A DNA stretch of 64,000 bases from an uncultured Ruegeria sp. (lineage in GTDB: Bacteria > Pseudomonadota > Alphaproteobacteria > Rhodobacterales > Rhodobacteraceae): assembly GCF_947504215.1 (NCBI RefSeq), contig NZ_CANNGO010000010.1, positions 62,001 through 126,000 of the forward strand. The letters run 5' to 3'. Position 1 is the first letter of the stretch, and each line of letters starts with the position of its first letter. A program made the translations under genes and the position numbers. Below are positions 63,891 to 64,000 of this stretch, piece after piece. Under the pieces are notes generated by a model. That model saw only the letters and a program-made list of their open reading frames with translations, did no database searches and was not told the origin of the DNA.

Positions 63891-64000
63891 GCTTGCTCTC
63901 ATCTCTTCCGGCTGTGGACGGCTACCGGAAAAAGGGTTCCGGCGCGCTGCCCAGCGCATTTGCAGTCTCGGAACTGGCCACGGCGAGCGTCGCGGCTGTG
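63887..64000 (+). CDS. Start of a further gene in the importer operon, possibly a CoA transferase (partial)
   Basis: Thirty-eight codons are visible, running off the window. The ATG overlaps the permease stop (ATGA), so it is translationally coupled. The reading LPSAFAVSELATASVAAV recalls the N-terminal helix segment of some CaiB/BaiF-type CoA transferases in Rhodobacteraceae. With so little sequence this is only a suggestion; the reading frame itself is well supported by the coupling and open frame. Confidence 0.45.
   Translation, partial: MSLLSSLPAVDGYRKKGSGALPSAFAVSELATASVAAV

Noticed and set aside
1-64000. tRNA, rRNA, CRISPR array, insertion sequence or prophage
   Set aside because: I looked through the gaps between genes for cloverleaf ends, regular repeats, transposase or integrase motifs and saw none. 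A tRNAscan and repeat search would settle it.

Overview
The window is a piece of an alphaproteobacterial chromosome, most likely a marine member of the Rhodobacteraceae (Roseobacter group). This is inferred from gene content and order: a fused gamma-beta formate dehydrogenase subunit, irr facing fabA-fabB-fabI, aroA-cmk-rpsA-ihfB-trpF-trpB, a SAM/SAH-type riboswitch in front of metK, and a betaine/N-methyl-amine catabolic block. Base composition and gene density look uniform. I saw no insertion sequence, prophage, CRISPR array, rRNA or tRNA. No gap between genes exceeds about 275 bases.

Layout. 1-3.8 kb: fds formate dehydrogenase genes (alpha subunit cut by the window edge) with a LysR regulator. 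3.9-11.6 kb: ychF, a PagL-like lipid A deacylase, trpA, lldD, rplY-pth, a serine hydrolase, a DUF2237 protein and an IsdG-like haem monooxygenase. 11.7-22 kb (minus strand): aroA-cmk, then a flavin-dependent halogenase and a small protein sitting between cmk and rpsA, then ihfB-lapA-trpF-trpB. 22-31.5 kb: a membrane protein, trmB, riboswitch-controlled metK, lnt-corC-ybeY-phoH, an outer-membrane barrel protein and miaB. 31.6-37.7 kb: a glycosyltransferase-like protein, a PhyH dioxygenase with a divergent LysR gene, irr, and fabA-fabB-fabI plus a 59-residue membrane protein. 37.7-46 kb: an FKBP isomerase, a run of small-acid enzymes (2-haloacid dehalogenase, two or three alpha/beta hydrolases, a PLP dehydratase), a TetA-like exporter, and a zinc alcohol dehydrogenase with an enolase-superfamily dehydratase. 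46-50.5 kb: a very unusual ABC-transporter-like protein of about 1000 residues, a DUF3307 protein and an unidentified protein. 50.6-56.6 kb: an N-methyl-amine operon (DMGDH/GcvT-type dehydrogenase, MttB-family methyltransferase, TetR regulator, FAD oxidase). 56.6-64 kb: a glutathione transferase, a methyltransferase, and a complete oligopeptide-type ABC importer whose operon runs into a gene that may encode a CoA transferase.

How the parts fit. One-carbon metabolism recurs: methyl groups stripped from betaine-like compounds pass to folate, formate dehydrogenase oxidises formate to CO2 with NADH production, and metK makes SAM under SAM/SAH riboswitch control. The parts most worth a second look are the degenerate-ATPase ABC/cyclic-nucleotide-binding protein with an apparent ATA start, the halogenase inserted into a translation/aromatic-synthesis cluster, the MttB operon that lacks a visible corrinoid protein, and the enolase-superfamily enzyme in which a metal-ligand Asp is replaced by Gly.
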